From contig NC_004663.1 of NCBI RefSeq assembly GCF_000011065.1, forward strand, positions 2,790,001-2,854,000: a stretch of DNA of 64,000 nt, written 5' to 3'. This stretch comes from Bacteroides thetaiotaomicron VPI-5482. Lineage in GTDB: Bacteria; Bacteroidota; Bacteroidia; Bacteroidales; Bacteroidaceae. The position numbers and the translations under genes were made by a program. Under the pieces are notes generated by a model that was not told the origin of the DNA, did no database searches, and saw only the letters and a program-made list of their open reading frames with translations. This document shows positions 15,430-24,860 of this stretch, in pieces. Position 1 is the stretch's first letter, and each line of letters opens with the position of its first letter.

Positions 15430-17127
15430 ATGAAGAAAATACAGTATGTCAAGTTAGTTGGTCTTCTGACCATTTTATTATTCCTCAACATATCATGTAA
15501 AGATGATGACACTCTACTGCGAGGTAGTGGAATTACAGAACAAAGCTGGTCTACTAACCAAACATATTTTGCCTCAGCAGAGCAAACCCTCACTTTTACT
15601 TTCACAACCTTGTCTAGCTGGACTGCTCAAAACAGTTCCACTGCATTATTGTCATTAGACAATACCGCAGGAAATTCAGGGGAAAATACCATAAAAGTTA
15701 CAGTACACAAGTCTTCCCAGGAACAGGGCACCATTACGATTAAAGTAAATGGATATTCATCTGCCAGCAATATCAAAATCCAGTTGAGCGATGATGATGT
15801 GCAAGGTTATGAGATAAACTATAGTGTGGATCAATATTTGAGAGAAAAATACTTATGGAATGATGATTATAAGTTATTAACGCCCAATTTCAGACAAGCT
15901 TATGATGAGTTTTTGAGAAACACATTATTAAGCATGACAACTAATACATTAGACAAAAAACGAAATAGTAATGGCACTTATTCATTGTTTTCATTTATCC
16001 AGAAGCTAGATCCGGATTTACAAACTTCCCGCAGTGCAAAAGAGAAAAAAACACTAGAGTATAATTATGGATTCGTAAACTTTATAGCCGTTGGAAACCG
16101 TAATAATTCAAATTATGGTCTTGTTATACAAGGAGTGCATAAAGGATCATCTGCTGATAAAGAAGGACTAAAACGAGGAATGGAAATAACCGAAATAGAC
16201 AATCAGAGAATAACAACGACTAACGTGCAAGCTTGTTACTCTAAATTAATTAAACCATCCTCTCCAACCTCTATAAAAGTAAAAGACAAAGATGGAAAAG
16301 TATATACAATAAATTCCGGACCTATTTATGCGAACCCGATAATTCACCACCAAGTAAACGAAAAGATCGGCTATCTGGTGTATTCAGCTTTTGAGTCCGG
16401 CTTCGACCAAGAACTATTCGATGTATTCAAAGAGTTTAAAAGTCAGAATATTACAGAGCTAATTTTAGATCTTCGCTACAATGGCGGAGGAGATGTAACA
16501 TCGGCTAATCTTATATCCAGCTGCATTGCCGGAGATTTATGCATAGATAAAACATTCGCTTCATACCGATATAACGATGAACGCATGAAGGTCCTTGGCA
16601 ACCAACGGCCTATTCAGAAATTCGCATATTCTCAATATGATAATTTGAGTACTTCCCTCTCTGCCGGTGGTTTAAATTTACGAAAAATCTACTGTCTTGT
16701 TACTGACGACTCTGCATCTGCAAGTGAATTAGTAATCAATGCACTGAGAGGTATTGATATCGAAGTTATCCTTATTGGCACCACCACACATGGGAAAAAT
16801 GTAGGAATGGAAGGAGTAGAACTTACTGCAGGAACAGACAAATATTTGCTTTTCCCTATCACTTTCCAAGCATACAATGCCAAAGGTTTTGGAGACTTCG
16901 AGAACGGTTTTACACCCGATTACGAGATAAATGAGAACAAGCCTAACGGAGAATATTTTGAAGGATATGGAGACTTTGGAGCTGAAAGCGATCCTTTATA
17001 TGCCAAAGCAATCAGTCTGATTTCAGGAAATGAAGTTACTACTCCTACAAGGGCAGTTAACCAAGCTAAAGAACAAATGCTAGTGATAGCTACACCAAGA
17101 TTGAACCGTATAGGAATGATAAAATAA
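15430..17127 (+). CDS. Secreted S41-family peptidase lipoprotein with BACON-like and PDZ domains
   Basis: The 565-residue protein has a lipoprotein signal with Cys23 (LNISCKDDD), so it is expected on an outer membrane face. Residues about 30-125 form an Ig-like beta domain of BACON type. A PDZ-like region (YGLVIQGVHKGSSADKEGL) lies near 235-290. The tail-specific protease core follows, with LILDLRYNGGGDV and the nucleophile region DSASASE at residues 427-433. Similar S41 lipoproteins occur throughout Bacteroides; substrates are unknown. It is monocistronic, with a hairpin shared with the convergent TPR gene. Confidence 0.88.
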   Translation: MKKIQYVKLVGLLTILLFLNISCKDDDTLLRGSGITEQSWSTNQTYFASAEQTLTFTFTTLSSWTAQNSSTALLSLDNTAGNSGENTIKVTVHKSSQEQGTITIKVNGYSSASNIKIQLSDDDVQGYEINYSVDQYLREKYLWNDDYKLLTPNFRQAYDEFLRNTLLSMTTNTLDKKRNSNGTYSLFSFIQKLDPDLQTSRSAKEKKTLEYNYGFVNFIAVGNRNNSNYGLVIQGVHKGSSADKEGLKRGMEITEIDNQRITTTNVQACYSKLIKPSSPTSIKVKDKDGKVYTINSGPIYANPIIHHQVNEKIGYLVYSAFESGFDQELFDVFKEFKSQNITELILDLRYNGGGDVTSANLISSCIAGDLCIDKTFASYRYNDERMKVLGNQRPIQKFAYSQYDNLSTSLSAGGLNLRKIYCLVTDDSASASELVINALRGIDIEVILIGTTTHGKNVGMEGVELTAGTDKYLLFPITFQAYNAKGFGDFENGFTPDYEINENKPNGEYFEGYGDFGAESDPLYAKAISLISGNEVTTPTRAVNQAKEQMLVIATPRLNRIGMIK

Positions 17128-17151
17128 GATTATTATATCCCGTTATTAAAT

Positions 17152-17188
17152 AGAAAGAGGTGAACCGCTCAGCGATTCACCTCTTTCT
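17152..17188. terminator. Terminator hairpin overlapping the end of the convergent TPR gene
   Basis: A 13-bp perfect stem (agaaagaggtgaa at 17152-17164 with 17176-17188) has an 11-base loop. Its right arm lies within the last codons of the minus-strand gene ending at 17169. It probably ends transcription from the protease gene on the plus strand. Confidence 0.65.
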
Positions 17189-17852
17189 CTATCCTCAAAA
17201 TCTTATCTAACGTCTTCTGAGCCTCCGTCGATGGGAACCGTAGCACTACTTTCTGTAAAGAGCTTCGTGCTTTCTCATATCCGGTAGCAAACAATTTCGA
17301 CAACCCGTCCCGATAACGTGCATATTGCATTTTTGTCGGTGAAGAAAGCTTTTTGTAGTCACTTTCCAGTTTTTTCTTCTCCTGCTCCGCCATCAAATAA
17401 TAATAATTACCGAGAAAGATATTGGCCGCCAGATTATCCGCATCCAACTTCAATATATTCTCGTACATACGCAACGCATCCTTCTCCTGTCCACGACATA
17501 CCTGCATTTCGGCAACAGCCTCCAGATAATCTACATTATCAGGGTCCTTCTGCGACAGTTCTTTATAAAACAAAAAGGCTTTGTCATAATTCCGATTCTT
17601 CTTATAGGCAAGAGCCAACTCATTAGAAAGTTTCGAGCTGATCTCACTACTCTTGTCTATACTCGTCCAGTAGAACATTTCCGAGCGGTCTATATTCAGA
17701 CTGATAGCCTGACGGAAATAGCTAACCGCCTGTCCATGCTGTCCGGCCTCAATAGCAACCGTGACTTTATGCAACATTTCATCGGCCGTCTGTGCATTCA
17801 GCATCAGCGGCAACGAAAACAAAGAAAAAAGAAGGAGAGTTAAGGTTTTCAT
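17169..17852 (-). CDS. Secreted TPR protein
   Basis: The 227-residue protein has a clear signal peptide (LLLFSLFSLPLMLNAQ) and then tandem TPR-like helical pairs, for example AVSYFRQAISLNIDR, AFLFYKELSQKDPDN and ALRMYENILKLDADN. It lacks a lipobox or membrane anchor and is probably periplasmic. TPRs mediate protein contacts; the partner is unknown. It is divergent from the MATE exporter gene and convergent with the S41 protease gene. Confidence 0.8.
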   Translation of the reverse strand: MKTLTLLLFSLFSLPLMLNAQTADEMLHKVTVAIEAGQHGQAVSYFRQAISLNIDRSEMFYWTSIDKSSEISSKLSNELALAYKKNRNYDKAFLFYKELSQKDPDNVDYLEAVAEMQVCRGQEKDALRMYENILKLDADNLAANIFLGNYYYLMAEQEKKKLESDYKKLSSPTKMQYARYRDGLSKLFATGYEKARSSLQKVVLRFPSTEAQKTLDKILRIEKEVNR

Positions 17853-17912
17853 AATCAGTTACATTGTTTCTAGTTCGTGACACGCAAAGATACAATAAAA
17901 TAATAAAATATG

Positions 17913-17920
17913 TACCTTTG
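17913..17920 (+). promoter_or_regulatory. Probable -7 box for the MATE exporter gene
   Basis: TACCTTTG matches TAnnTTTG, 44 bp before the MATE start codon. On the other strand a TATCTTTG (17892 down to 17885) could serve the divergent TPR gene. Neither has a clear -33 TTG. Confidence 0.4.
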
Positions 17921-17963
17921 TTCGCAAAAAGAACAATCTATTTGATAAAAGTGTTTCTACAAG

Positions 17964-19283
17964 ATGATAAATAAAAAGACGACCTCCGAAAACAGACGAA
18001 TATTACAGATTGCCGTACCATCGATTATTTCGAATATTACCGTGCCATTGCTGGGACTTATCGATGTCACTATCGTTGGACATCTCGGCTCTCCGGCATA
18101 TATCGGAGCGATTGCCGTAGGAGGAATGTTGTTCAATATCATCTACTGGATCTTCGGATTCCTACGTATGGGAACAAGCGGCATGACCTCACAAGCCTAC
18201 GGGCAGCATGACTTAAACGAAATCAACCGGTTACTGATACGTTCTGTCGGCGTCGGACTCTTTATTGCCCTATGCCTGCTGATCCTTCAATATCCTATCC
18301 TTAATGCGGCATTCACACTCATACAGACTACAGAAGAAGTAAAGCAACTGGCAACTACCTATTTCTATATCTGTATTTGGGGAGCTCCGGCAATGCTAGG
18401 TCTTTATGGATTTGCAGGCTGGTTTATCGGAATGCAGAACTCACGCTTCCCGATGTATATTGCCATCACGCAGAATATTGTCAATATTATCGCCAGTTTG
18501 TCTTTCGTCTATCTCTTGGATATGAAAGTGGCAGGAGTCGCCGCCGGAACCCTTATCGCACAGTATGCAGGTTTCTTTATGGCCATACTATTGTATATGC
18601 GTTATTACAGCACGCTCCGAAAACGTATTGTATGGAAAGATATCATACAGAAGCAGGCAATGTACCGTTTCTTCCGGGTAAACCGTGACATCTTTTTCCG
18701 TACCCTCTGCCTGGTAATCGTAACGATGTTCTTCACCTCTGCAGGAGCTGCACAGGGAGAAGTCGTTCTGGCAGTAAATACACTGCTGATGCAATTGTTC
18801 ACGCTCTTCTCTTATATTATGGATGGATTCGCCTATGCAGGGGAAGCGTTAGCCGGACGCTATATCGGCGCAAGAAATCAAACGGCTCTCCGCAATACGG
18901 TCAATCACCTTTTCTATTGGGGCATCGGACTTTCGGCAGCATTCACCCTTTTATATGCAATAGGCGGAAAAGAATTTCTCGGGTTACTGACAAATGATGT
19001 TTCGGTAATAAGCTCCTCAGACACTTACTTTTATTGGGCACTCGCCATCCCATTGACAGGTTTCTCCGCTTTCTTATGGGATGGTGTGTTTATCGGCGCC
19101 ACCGCCACCCGCCAGATGCTTTATTCGATGTTGGTTGCTTCCGTCAGCTTTTTTATGATCTACTATGCCTTCCACAATCTCTTGGGAAATCACGCTTTAT
19201 GGCTGGCTTTCATCACTTACCTTTCATTGAGGGGAATCGTGCAGACCTTCATCGGAAGAGAAATAGTGAAGAAAGCGATATAA
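17964..19283 (+). CDS. MATE-family efflux transporter
   Basis: The 439-residue protein has about twelve membrane helices in two related halves, the MATE layout, and exports drugs or metabolites in exchange for sodium or protons. Family features include IVGHLGSPAYIGAIAVGG near residue 40 and the second-half counterpart at SYIMDGFAYAGEALAGRYIGA (about 280-300), close to the DinF branch. The substrate cannot be told from sequence. It is a single gene between a divergent TPR gene and pyrH. Confidence 0.92.
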   Translation: MINKKTTSENRRILQIAVPSIISNITVPLLGLIDVTIVGHLGSPAYIGAIAVGGMLFNIIYWIFGFLRMGTSGMTSQAYGQHDLNEINRLLIRSVGVGLFIALCLLILQYPILNAAFTLIQTTEEVKQLATTYFYICIWGAPAMLGLYGFAGWFIGMQNSRFPMYIAITQNIVNIIASLSFVYLLDMKVAGVAAGTLIAQYAGFFMAILLYMRYYSTLRKRIVWKDIIQKQAMYRFFRVNRDIFFRTLCLVIVTMFFTSAGAAQGEVVLAVNTLLMQLFTLFSYIMDGFAYAGEALAGRYIGARNQTALRNTVNHLFYWGIGLSAAFTLLYAIGGKEFLGLLTNDVSVISSSDTYFYWALAIPLTGFSAFLWDGVFIGATATRQMLYSMLVASVSFFMIYYAFHNLLGNHALWLAFITYLSLRGIVQTFIGREIVKKAI

Positions 19284-19356
19284 AAGTTATCGCGCAACTA
19301 TGAGGTCTATCCAACAAATTATCTCTATATTTGCGCTAAACTAAATGTAAAAAGAT

Positions 19357-20067
19357 ATGGCAAAGTATAAAAGAATTCTGCTGAAGCTCAGCGGAGAAAG
19401 CCTGATGGGGGAAAAACAATACGGCATTGACGAAAAAAGACTGGCGGAATATGCCGCACAAATCAAAGAAATCCATGAACAGGGAGTACAAATCGGCATC
19501 GTTATCGGCGGCGGAAATATCTTCCGTGGACTAAGCGGAGCCAACAAGGGCTTCGACCGTGTGAAAGGTGATCAGATGGGTATGCTGGCAACTGTCATCA
19601 ACAGCCTTGCATTAAGTTCCGCATTAGTAGCAGCCGGAGTAAAGGCCCGTGTACTTACAGCAGTCCGCATGGAGCCGATCGGTGAATTCTACAGCAAATG
19701 GAAAGCGATTGAATGCATGGAAAACGGTGAAATCGTTATCATGTCCGGCGGTACGGGAAATCCTTTCTTTACCACAGACACTGGCTCTTCACTGCGCGGC
19801 ATCGAAATCGAAGCAGACGTAATGCTGAAAGGTACCCGCGTAGACGGCATCTACACAGCCGACCCGGAGAAAGACCCTACAGCTACAAAATTCAGTGACA
19901 TCACATACGATGAAGTACTGAAACGCGGTCTGAAAGTGATGGACCTCACAGCTACCTGTATGTGCAAGGAAAACAACCTGCCGATTGTTGTTTTTGACAT
20001 GGACACGGTAGGAAACCTCAAAAAAGTAATCAGCGGAGAAGAAATAGGAACAGTAGTACACAACTGA
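19357..20067 (+). CDS. pyrH: UMP kinase
   Basis: The hexameric enzyme phosphorylates UMP to UDP in pyrimidine synthesis. The 236 residues show the bacterial amino-acid-kinase fold: KLSGESLMG at the start, GGGNIFRG for phosphate binding, and GTGNPFFTTDT at the nucleotide site. A TATATTTG box lies at 19326-19333. The next plus-strand gene is unrelated and lies beyond a hairpin, so pyrH is probably monocistronic. Confidence 0.97.
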   Translation: MAKYKRILLKLSGESLMGEKQYGIDEKRLAEYAAQIKEIHEQGVQIGIVIGGGNIFRGLSGANKGFDRVKGDQMGMLATVINSLALSSALVAAGVKARVLTAVRMEPIGEFYSKWKAIECMENGEIVIMSGGTGNPFFTTDTGSSLRGIEIEADVMLKGTRVDGIYTADPEKDPTATKFSDITYDEVLKRGLKVMDLTATCMCKENNLPIVVFDMDTVGNLKKVISGEEIGTVVHN

Positions 20068-20097
20068 TCCTGACTCCCTGCCAATATACCCGGGGCC

Positions 20098-20136
20098 GAC
20101 TAAAAAGGATATAATCAGCTTTCAGACTTTTTAGTC
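20098..20136 (+). terminator. Hairpin after pyrH
   Basis: gactaaaaag (20098-20107) pairs with ctttttagtc (20127-20136), and outer GGG/CCC bases extend it imperfectly. No T tract follows, so it may be a weak terminator or a processing site. Confidence 0.4.
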
Positions 20137-20206
20137 AGTCCCGATTACTTTCTCCCTCCACATTCCTTTTGTTGACTTGCATATACATCATTAAGAAATA
20201 AAAGCT

Positions 20207-22687
20207 ATGAAAACCAAAAACGCTTGTTTCTGGATATTCTTATTACTATCCGGAAGTGCTTACGCACAAATGTCTCAAAAAGGTACAGTACAGATTTTTA
20301 ATTCAAATAAGTCCCCACTACCGGGAGTACAACTAACAGCTACCGATGCCCCTGCCACCGATACGGATGCCAGCGGGAATTTCCAGTTCAACTTCAGCAA
20401 ACAGAAACCGGGAATGGCTATCGCTTCTCCGAATGTATATAAGAAAGGATATGAACTGGTGAATAAAGACATGATCAACGGGTGGATTCTATCCGAAAAA
20501 CGTCCGCTGAGCATTGTAATGGCTCCCGAAGGTACTATAGAAGAAAGCAAGAACAAGTATTATTCCATCTCCGTTGCCCACTTTTCGAAAAAACAAGAAA
20601 AAGCCATTGAAGAAATCAACCAGCTATATATAGCACAGAAAATCAGTCTGCAAGAGCGTAGCGACCGCTTGAAAGCGATGGCGGAAGAATCCAGATCATT
20701 CATGAATCAGATCGACCAGTATGCTGAGAAGTTTGCGAGAATAAATCCGGATGACATCAACACCATCGAGAAGCAAGTATTGGAACTGGTCAATGCCGGA
20801 AAACTGTCTGAAGCCATCGAGCTATACAATAAATCCGGAATTATCACTCAAGCCAGAGAGAAGCTGTCACAGAAAACAAAAGCAGAGGAAGACATCGACA
20901 AACTGGCCGAAATAATGTACCGATATGCCGACCTCTGCGCCCTGACCGGAGGAATGGAAAACGAGAAGAAAGCAAATGATGCCTACAAGTTCGTAGCCGA
21001 AGCACTTCCCGACAGGTTTACATACGTGTTTAAATACGCATTGCAGAAAATAGGACTAGAAGACAGTGATACCATGGAATGGCTGGACAAATGCCAGAAA
21101 CTTTCATTTGACGAGAAATCTCTCGTACAAGTACTGAACATAAAAAGTACCCTTGCACGTCATCATCAGAAAGACTATATCAAAGCCTTGGAGTATGACA
21201 TCAACGCACTGGAAATCCTGTCCAACAAAAATATCTCCATGCCTTCGGGCGATTACTATGCTATCTACCATCAGACGTTCTATTCAATGGGAAAGACATA
21301 CGAAGCCATGAACGAATTCAAAGAAGCAAAGGAAATCTATGAAGACCAGATCAAAGAAATCAGTGAAGAGATAGCAGACAGCGACAATCAGCTGTTCATA
21401 AATATTCAAAGTTCTCAGCTTGCCAACATATACAGTTCGCTGACAGACATTTACAAGAAGGAAGGCAATGTATCTAAGGTCAACGAACTGTCAGAGAAAT
21501 TATTCGAGCTAAATAAAAAGAATGCAGGAGATAATGAAGAGGCCATACTCGAAGCTGAAATAGGAAGGCAGGAATCCCTATTCCATCAGGCAGTAGAGAA
21601 AGCGGATTACAAACTGGCAGCCGGCAGTATAAAAGAGATTCTGGCAAAAGCCGAGAAACTGTATAAGATGCGTCCCTTGTCCCGTGCCTACTGGTATGCT
21701 TTATGGAACTTCGCCTACATCAGCGTAAGCACAGAAACAGAACCGGAAAACTTCCTCACGACCATAAAAGCATTTGAAGACAAGGTAGCCAACGAATTCA
21801 AAATCAACAGCGAAGAACAAAAGACCTCATTATTGTACAATATTGAGAAACAATACATTCTATATTACTCCAAAAACGGAAACAAACCCGAAGAAAGGAA
21901 GCATGTGGAACAAGCTTACCAATATGCCGAAAAACTGAATCAGTTGAATCCGGCAAGATTTGTTCTTGAGATTATCAGTGCGCAGGCATCGTATATCGAT
22001 ATGCTCCTGGAACTTTCCGAACATGACAAAGCTCTGAAAGCCGCCATCGACCTGGAAGCATTATACACCATGCAAGGAGTATGGGGATTTCAGGACTTGA
22101 GAACAGAGAACAGCATAGGTACCGCAATGGTCTGCGGAGGACTGTATGAATTAGGAGTGGAACATCTGGAAAAAGTAAAGAAAGACAGGGAAAAGCACCT
22201 GAAACAAAAGCCGAACGACGTGGATATGATGGGCAGTATCACCACTACCTACAATAACCTGTCGTTGGGATACGGCAAACTTAAAAAATATGCCAAAGCA
22301 CTGGAAGTACAAAAGAAAGCATACGAAATCATCAAGACACTGTATCCGCATAATAAAGCCCAACTTGGCACGAACTATCTACTGATGACTCTCAATACAA
22401 GTATCGCCTACTATCAGAACAGCAATAATGCAGAGGCTCTGAAATTTCTGCAAGAGGCGGAAAACATCGCAAACGAACTGAAAGAACTCAATCAGCTTTT
22501 CAGCTCCTACCCTCTTGTTGTCCGGTTTGCCAAAGGAGACCTTCTGGCCAAATTATCTCAGCCCGGCTCCGAGGAATTATTAAAAACTGGTCTGGAGTAT
22601 AAGAGCGGCACGCTGCCTAACGATGCCGTTCTGCTCTACCTTATCAATGACTACCGGACCAACAATAATAGCATTTACAGAAAGTAA
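20207..22687 (+). CDS. Large secreted TPR protein with N-terminal carboxypeptidase-regulatory-like domain
   Basis: The 826-residue protein has a signal peptide (FLLLSGSAYAQ), then a beta-sandwich region of about 75 residues resembling carboxypeptidase regulatory domains (SPLPGVQLTATDAPATDTDA), a coiled helical region and many TPR-like helices to the C-terminus. Residues about 20-220 are clearly related to the product of the minus-strand gene at 23785-24840: both contain QKG, YKKG, then YA-x-KFA-x-IN followed by an E-x2-A-IRLYE-like helix. It converges on the RyR operon with only 5 bp between stop codons. I infer that it works with that operon, but no function is established. Confidence 0.75.
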   Translation: MKTKNACFWIFLLLSGSAYAQMSQKGTVQIFNSNKSPLPGVQLTATDAPATDTDASGNFQFNFSKQKPGMAIASPNVYKKGYELVNKDMINGWILSEKRPLSIVMAPEGTIEESKNKYYSISVAHFSKKQEKAIEEINQLYIAQKISLQERSDRLKAMAEESRSFMNQIDQYAEKFARINPDDINTIEKQVLELVNAGKLSEAIELYNKSGIITQAREKLSQKTKAEEDIDKLAEIMYRYADLCALTGGMENEKKANDAYKFVAEALPDRFTYVFKYALQKIGLEDSDTMEWLDKCQKLSFDEKSLVQVLNIKSTLARHHQKDYIKALEYDINALEILSNKNISMPSGDYYAIYHQTFYSMGKTYEAMNEFKEAKEIYEDQIKEISEEIADSDNQLFINIQSSQLANIYSSLTDIYKKEGNVSKVNELSEKLFELNKKNAGDNEEAILEAEIGRQESLFHQAVEKADYKLAAGSIKEILAKAEKLYKMRPLSRAYWYALWNFAYISVSTETEPENFLTTIKAFEDKVANEFKINSEEQKTSLLYNIEKQYILYYSKNGNKPEERKHVEQAYQYAEKLNQLNPARFVLEIISAQASYIDMLLELSEHDKALKAAIDLEALYTMQGVWGFQDLRTENSIGTAMVCGGLYELGVEHLEKVKKDREKHLKQKPNDVDMMGSITTTYNNLSLGYGKLKKYAKALEVQKKAYEIIKTLYPHNKAQLGTNYLLMTLNTSIAYYQNSNNAEALKFLQEAENIANELKELNQLFSSYPLVVRFAKGDLLAKLSQPGSEELLKTGLEYKSGTLPNDAVLLYLINDYRTNNNSIYRK

Positions 22688-22692
22688 AGGCA

Positions 22693-23778
22693 TTACTTTC
22701 TCAGAATAATCTTCCATGAGACTTTATCGGATACCGGTCCGGTGAAGTCCCATAATTGATATCCATCCTTGTATACCGTCACCCGTTGCTCCTCTTTTTG
22801 TTTCTCGGCAGGTATGGGCAGTTGGAAGTTTCCCATTCCGTCAGACACCGTTTTCATGTCCAGCACTTGAACAGTAGCATCCGCCAGCGGACGGTTATCC
22901 TCATCTTTCACAGTACCGAAAATCATCGCCAATGAAGAATCACGACTGATGCCAAGAGTCACATTCTTTTCCAGGCTCAGTACCGTATCTACCGTCACAT
23001 ATCCTTTCGATTCTATCTTAAGACGGGCATTCTCACCCAGATATTTAGTGTGAATTTCTTTGAAGACAACCTCGTCAGAAAGTCTGTCCACATGACGGGT
23101 TTCGCTCTTATCGGCATACTCCAATGTTATATCAGCGCCATAAAAAGGCAAAGAAGACTTGGAAGTATCCGTAAGACGCACCGTGGAAGTGACCGGCGAA
23201 TAATAATAGAAAGCAAAGAAAGCCAGTGCCACCACCAGTACAGGTACAAGGACATACAATAATACGAACCTCAATGTCCGTTTCACATCTACCGGATCGG
23301 GCTTGATAAAGCCTTCATTCTCCAAAATCTGCAATTGTTTGTCGAACTTGAGACGCAAATCATCATAATTGGTATACAAGTCGCAGAAGTGTCCGAGATT
23401 CTTCTCGCAATAAGATTTAAAATCTTTGAGAGACTCATCAACGATTCCCTCCTCCTTGAAATAGACAAATATTTTAGGTTTTGCAGCCTTAGTCTTCAGA
23501 TATATTTCATGGGCCACTTCCAGTTCTTCTTTGGTATAGCGCCCCATCCGTGTGTGGAACAGAAAAATCACAATATCACATTCGCGGATATAGTCATTAT
23601 AGCGATCCTGCAGACGACCTTCATTCAGCGAACTGCTGAAGTCCATCCACGTACGCTGATCGAAGTCTATATTCCGGTCACGATAAAGTTTATTCTTATC
23701 CGAAAAGTACAAGTCAAACATCTGTTTGTCTTCATTCAACTCCGCCGATGATGCAATAAAAATCTTGATCTTCTTCAT
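22693..23778 (-). CDS. TIR/DUF4062-like domain protein with one membrane helix and C-terminal beta domain
   Basis: The 361-residue protein begins with a Rossmann-like domain (about 1-155) resembling the DUF4062/TIR-like superfamily: KIKIFIASSAELNEDK, IRECDIVIFLFHTRMGRYTKEELEVAHE. A membrane helix lies at about 169-192. The C-terminal half holds beta-sandwich repeats, the last of carboxypeptidase-regulatory type (GTVKDEDNRPLADATVQVLD). The sensor or enzyme part is therefore predicted inside the cell and the beta part in the periplasm. NAD-cleaving activity is possible for the fold but not shown. It is the last gene of a tight four-gene operon, 6 bp after its neighbour. Confidence 0.72.
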   Translation of the reverse strand: MKKIKIFIASSAELNEDKQMFDLYFSDKNKLYRDRNIDFDQRTWMDFSSSLNEGRLQDRYNDYIRECDIVIFLFHTRMGRYTKEELEVAHEIYLKTKAAKPKIFVYFKEEGIVDESLKDFKSYCEKNLGHFCDLYTNYDDLRLKFDKQLQILENEGFIKPDPVDVKRTLRFVLLYVLVPVLVVALAFFAFYYYSPVTSTVRLTDTSKSSLPFYGADITLEYADKSETRHVDRLSDEVVFKEIHTKYLGENARLKIESKGYVTVDTVLSLEKNVTLGISRDSSLAMIFGTVKDEDNRPLADATVQVLDMKTVSDGMGNFQLPIPAEKQKEEQRVTVYKDGYQLWDFTGPVSDKVSWKIILRK

Positions 23779-23784
23779 CTGTTT

Positions 23785-24840
23785 CTATATTTTTTCCTTT
23801 ATACTGATCCATTTCTTTCGGTCTTCGATTCGTTCGAAAACCAACTGTGCCTTTTTCTTCAGTTCTCCTTTCAGTTTTACTTCTTTCAATGACTGCTGAA
23901 GGCTATTCTCCACCAGCTCAATCTCTTGCATACTTTGCGTATCCTTTACGATCAAGCTATACTGATCCAGAACTTCACTTGGGTCATTCCGCTGAAAGAA
24001 CCACTCTACCGACATTAATTTCAGCTTGATATCCGCCGCCATCTCATAAATCAAGTGAGCAACAGAGTCACACGCCACTTTATCATCGGCTTGCTTCAGC
24101 AACTGGAAATTATTCACTAAGGATGGAAGAAGCAGTTTCATATCTTCTTTGGCTTCCTGTCTGACTGCAATCTTCAATGTCATGGTAGAATCAAGTTTCA
24201 TCTCTTCATAAAGACGAATAGCTCCATGCACATCACCATGATCGAGCAGTTCCATTGCCTGCTTTTCCATAGCATCAAGCTCGTCACGATTGATGCAGGC
24301 AAATTTAAGCGCATATATTTCCAGACGTTTCTGCCATTCCATCATACTTTTAGACATGGAATCAACTTTCTGATCATATTCCACTGCGGACAATGCGTTC
24401 TGTTTCTTCAGTTCTTCCAGTTCAGCCAATGTTTTCCGATATTCTTTCTCGCTATTGGATTCGCCTATATCGTAATATTTCTTGCGCAACGCATTGATGA
24501 CTTCGGTACGCCCTAATACAATTTTCAGTTCGGAGGCAGACGATATATTCCAGTTGGCTACTTTCTCGTAATTGACTATTTTGAAACCTTTCTTATAGAT
24601 ATCATTAATCATCAACGGATCGCCCGGCAAGGAAGCGGTGAAATTCAGAATAAACCGCCCTTCCTGATCGCTGTCCGTAGGCGAAGCACCCGCTACTTTT
24701 ATTTCAGCACCGGCTACGGGCTTGTTATTGCTACTCATTTCCATGACAATTCCCTTCTGAGTGGTTTGTGCCCAAACGCACTGAAAGCCAATCAGAAAGA
24801 TAGAGAGCACTAAGAATATTTCCTTTTGATGATTCCCCAT
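23785..24840 (-). CDS. Secreted protein with carboxypeptidase-regulatory-like and helical domains
   Basis: The 351-residue product has a signal peptide (FLIGFQCVWAQ), a beta-sandwich region (NNKPVAGAEIKVAGASPTDS) and a long charged helical region with coiled-coil character to residue 350. It reads like a shortened paralogue of the 826-residue protein encoded on the other strand at 20207-22687, without its TPR part. It lies 20 bp after the RCK/RyR channel gene and 6 bp before the TIR-like gene, so cotranslation as an envelope partner of those proteins is likely. No named function. Confidence 0.72.
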   Translation of the reverse strand: MGNHQKEIFLVLSIFLIGFQCVWAQTTQKGIVMEMSSNNKPVAGAEIKVAGASPTDSDQEGRFILNFTASLPGDPLMINDIYKKGFKIVNYEKVANWNISSASELKIVLGRTEVINALRKKYYDIGESNSEKEYRKTLAELEELKKQNALSAVEYDQKVDSMSKSMMEWQKRLEIYALKFACINRDELDAMEKQAMELLDHGDVHGAIRLYEEMKLDSTMTLKIAVRQEAKEDMKLLLPSLVNNFQLLKQADDKVACDSVAHLIYEMAADIKLKLMSVEWFFQRNDPSEVLDQYSLIVKDTQSMQEIELVENSLQQSLKEVKLKGELKKKAQLVFERIEDRKKWISIKEKI

Positions 24841-24860
24841 ATCACAAATCCTAATCCATT

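Noticed and set aside
20098..20136. Riboswitch or attenuator before the 826-residue TPR gene
   Set aside because: Only one hairpin is visible and there is no conserved aptamer-like sequence; a weak terminator after pyrH is enough to explain it.
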